Source of the DNA: Hyphomicrobiaceae bacterium
GTDB lineage: Bacteria; Pseudomonadota; Alphaproteobacteria; Rhizobiales; Hyphomicrobiaceae
Assembly (NCBI GenBank): GCA_002919265.1
Contig: PKEY01000085.1
Span: forward strand, 19,056-83,055
Direction: 5' to 3'
Length of the DNA: 64,000 nt
Each line of letters begins with the position of its first letter. Position 1 is the first letter of the stretch. Shown here piece after piece: positions 62,231 to 64,000 of this stretch. The position numbers and the translations under genes were made by a program. Below the pieces are notes generated by a model. That model did not search any database, was not told the origin of the DNA, and worked only from the letters and a program-made list of their open reading frames with translations.

Positions 62231-63424
62231 TCAGGTCATCTTGCAGCCGGTGCCCGGGTCGGCCAGCTGCTCGGCCGCAATTCCGATCACCTTGTTCTGC
62301 CCATTTGTCACCTTCCGCAGATACATGTTGTGAATGACCTCGTGCGAAGGCGACATGGCCATCGGCCCGCGCGGACTGTCGATTTTCGCGTTCTCCAGGG
62401 CCTTGTGCAGGTTCTCTTCGTCCTCGATATCGCCGTTCACTGCCTCAAGACCAATCGCGAGCAGCTGCGCCGAGTCATAACCCTGAACCGCGTAGACGTC
62501 TGCCTCGCGCCCTGCCTTCTCGAGGAAGGCTTTGCGGAATGCGATGTTTTTCGGATTGTCGAGGCCATCGCCATAGTGCAGCGCCGTCTCGATACCCTCG
62601 GCAGCTTCCCCTTGGGCCTGCAACGTGCCCTCGGTCAGAAAGCCGTTGCCGCACAGCGGCGCCTTGAGGCCCGCTGCCGCGTATTCTTTCACAAACTGAA
62701 CCGCGCCACCGCCGGCGAAGAAGGCGCCGACGATATCCACCTCGAGCCCGGGAATCTGCGCCAGAAGCGGCTGGAAATTCGTTTGCGGGAACGGCAGCTT
62801 GAGAAAATCCACGAACGTTCCGCCCTGCTCCTCGAGGCCCTGCTTGAAGCCCTCGCAGGACTCGACGCCGGCAGCATAATCCCAGCTGACCCAGATACCT
62901 CTTTTGTACCCCTTCTTGCCAGCCGCAAGGCCAATGCCGTAGGCGGGCTGCCAGTTGGAGAACGAAGCGCGATAAACATTGCGCGCGCACAGCTCGCGCG
63001 TAATGGCCACGTTCCCGGCGTTCGGAATGATCGTCAGCGTGCCGCTTTCGCGAACAACGCGATGGATGCCCATCTGCACGCCCGAATGCACCGTGCCGAT
63101 CAGCACATCCACCTGGTCGCGCTTCACGAGACGATCTGCGTTCTGAGGGGCGAGCTCAGGCTTCGACTCGTCATCGAGCTTGATGAGCTCCACCTCGCGC
63201 CCACCGAGCTTTCCGCCCTTCTCGGCAATCACCATCTCGACGCCGTAGGTGATGTTTTCGCCGAGCTTCGCGTACGTGCCTGAATAGGGCAGCATGAGGC
63301 CGATTTTCAGCGGCCGCTTCTGCGCGATTGCCCAGCCGGTCGGCACCGCTGACAGCGCAGTAACCGCCGCCGCCCCCTTCAACACGCCCCGGCGCGAGAC
63401 GCCCTTCGCCTTCCTGATGGCCAT
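62231..63424 (-). CDS. livK: Branched-chain amino-acid-type ABC substrate-binding protein LivK
   Basis: A periplasmic type 1 binding protein of the Leu/Ile/Val family. A twin-arginine signal (SRRGVLKGAAAVTALSAVPT) precedes the fold: LKIGLMLPYSGTYAKLGENI, ELIKLDDESKPELAPQNADRLV, and VDVLIGTVHSGVQMGIHRVV are the usual ligand-binding and hinge segments; NAGNVAITRELCARNVYRASF is a binding-pocket stretch. The track starts 124 residues early; ATG 63424 follows GGGAGGAAGCC and gives 397 residues. It is the first gene of the operon. The ligand is not predictable, since this family also binds aromatics, amides and urea. Confidence 0.92.
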   Translation of the reverse strand: MAIRKAKGVSRRGVLKGAAAVTALSAVPTGWAIAQKRPLKIGLMLPYSGTYAKLGENITYGVEMVIAEKGGKLGGREVELIKLDDESKPELAPQNADRLVKRDQVDVLIGTVHSGVQMGIHRVVRESGTLTIIPNAGNVAITRELCARNVYRASFSNWQPAYGIGLAAGKKGYKRGIWVSWDYAAGVESCEGFKQGLEEQGGTFVDFLKLPFPQTNFQPLLAQIPGLEVDIVGAFFAGGGAVQFVKEYAAAGLKAPLCGNGFLTEGTLQAQGEAAEGIETALHYGDGLDNPKNIAFRKAFLEKAGREADVYAVQGYDSAQLLAIGLEAVNGDIEDEENLHKALENAKIDSPRGPMAMSPSHEVIHNMYLRKVTNGQNKVIGIAAEQLADPGTGCKMT

Positions 63425-63595
63425 GGCTTCCTCCCTTTGCTTTCCCCCCGATCTACCATCGCCCTGGGAAAGCGAACAACATTTTCCCTGGAGTGTCCGT
63501 GTTGAGACACTTCCAGTTATTCTCGCTCGCATACGAAGCAGCTCTGCGCAAGATGTTGCTGCATAAGGCTTCTTCAGGATGGCGTTGGGAGGAAG

Positions 63596-63778
63596 TTGCC
63601 GTGTTTTCCGAGCCCGCTCCGTTGGGACGACACCTGGCAGGCAACGTTCAATCCGGATGATCCGGAGGCATCGCGATTTGCCGACGATGATGCCGAGCAG
63701 CGCTGGCGCGACGAGGGCTTGGCAATCGCCACCGAACTCGAGCGGGAGTGGCCGGGGCCAGTCGTCGTGAGGCTCTGA
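63596..63778 (+). CDS. Small acidic hypothetical protein (60 residues)
   Basis: A 60-residue acidic frame, opposite livK in orientation, with a TTG start three bases after GGGAGGA. Its sequence, with LRWDDTWQATFNPDDPEASR then EGLAIATELEREWPGPVVVR, is clearly protein-like: aromatic Trp residues at regular spacing, balanced Asp/Glu and Arg. It ends 14 bases before the rtcB stop on the other strand. I do not recognise a named family. The short gap from the ribosome site is a weakness. Confidence 0.5.
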   Translation: MPCFPSPLRWDDTWQATFNPDDPEASRFADDDAEQRWRDEGLAIATELEREWPGPVVVRL

Positions 63779-63792
63779 GCCCATCCTGTGCA

Positions 63793-64000
63793 TCACCCCT
63801 TGATGACGATCAGCGGCGCCACCCGCGCCACCTTGCGGGACAATCCCGCTTCTTCGGCGGCATCGACGACGGCGCTGACATCCTTGTAAGCACCGGGCGC
63901 TTCTTCGGCCACACCGCGTAGCGAAGGGCTGCGGACCTCGATGCCCCTGGCCTTCAACTCGTCCACGACCTGCCGACCGCTCCAGGTGCGCACCGCCTGG
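63793..64000 (-). CDS. rtcB: RNA-splicing ligase RtcB, C-terminal part only
   Basis: The last 68 or so codons of a gene that continues past the right edge. The sequence ends with the RtcB C-terminus: VVDELKARGIEVRSPSLRGV, then EEAPGAYKDVSAVVDAAEEAGLSRKVARVAP and LIVIKG. The AEEAPGAYKDV stretch is conserved in RtcB and contributes to the active site. RtcB joins RNA 2',3'-cyclic phosphate to 5'-OH ends using GTP and manganese. The frame is open through position 64000, so the window simply cuts it. No start can be given. Confidence 0.88.
   Translation of the reverse strand, partial: QAVRTWSGRQVVDELKARGIEVRSPSLRGVAEEAPGAYKDVSAVVDAAEEAGLSRKVARVAPLIVIKG

Noticed and set aside
62330-63283. Plus-strand ORF of 317 codons over livK
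   Set aside because: Antisense to a complete binding-protein gene with Tat signal and ribosome site.
1-64000. CRISPR arrays, insertion sequences, prophage or toxin-antitoxin pairs
   Set aside because: No regularly spaced repeats, transposase, integrase or paired small toxin/antitoxin genes were recognised on either strand.

Overview
The window reads as a single chromosomal segment of a GC-rich alphaproteobacterium. The best guess is the order Hyphomicrobiales, possibly a Hyphomicrobium- or Rhodoplanes-like environmental heterotroph. This rests on the three-gene petABC operon, the rich set of transporters and acyl-CoA enzymes (Liv ABC, TRAP, Mrp, CaiB, MaoC), and the frequent GTG/TTG starts with strong Shine-Dalgarno sites. 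No marker gene fixes the genus. I found no insertion sequence, prophage, CRISPR array or replication origin. Most of the sequence is ordinary core and metabolic content on both strands.

Region by region. 0-9.7 kb: a partial acidic protein, msrA, a beta-class GST, fabI, an NADP-dependent oxidoreductase, a histidine phosphatase, a DUF937/PRC-barrel membrane protein, a decayed gene that looks like an APH(6)-family phosphotransferase broken by an inversion, a TPR protein, aroC with a haloacid-dehalogenase-like HAD, and trmL. 10-17.7 kb: the cytochrome bc1 operon petABC; the methylthioadenosine salvage genes mtnP, apt and mtnA with a small zinc-ribbon gene; an AhpD-like protein; and a DUF6152/DUF6644-type pair. 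17.7-29.1 kb: a CobW metallochaperone, a flavodoxin, two tandem MaoC hydratases, an SLT lysozyme-like protein, ychF, a LysE exporter, a cytochrome P450, a 58-residue highly basic protein absent from the ORF track, two tandem DedA proteins, and a TPR-methyltransferase with a lipoprotein. 29.2-36.4 kb: quinone oxidoreductase and GST, small exported proteins, a Nu-class GST, an IclR regulator followed by sulfoacetaldehyde acetyltransferase (xsc), and tRNA-Ser(GCT).

36.6-46.7 kb: a tartronate-semialdehyde-reductase-like dehydrogenase opposite a complete TRAP transporter (dctPQM), a cystathionine beta-lyase-like enzyme, and a stand-alone 2-oxoglutarate-dehydrogenase-type E1 divergent from a CaiB-family CoA-transferase. 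46.7-55 kb: a complete Mrp cation/proton antiporter operon whose MrpA and MrpB are fused, and the MaeB malic enzyme. 55.3-64 kb: an OmpW porin, an MFS transporter, a ketopantoate-reductase-like protein, a five-gene branched-chain amino-acid-type ABC transporter (livK-H-M-G-F), a small acidic ORF, and the 3' end of rtcB.

Themes that connect the genes: redox and xenobiotic handling (three GSTs, P450, two MDR oxidoreductases, MsrA); C2-C3 organic acid or organosulfonate use (Xsc, TRAP, GarR-like enzyme, malic enzyme); and acyl-CoA metabolism (MaoC pair, E1 and CaiB). The most interesting leads are the IclR-xsc unit with no nearby sulfonate-releasing partner, the N-terminally short E1 paired with a CoA-transferase, the inverted resistance-gene-like remnant, and two hairpins that separate solute-binding-protein genes from their permease genes. 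I see no clearly new defence or mobile system.
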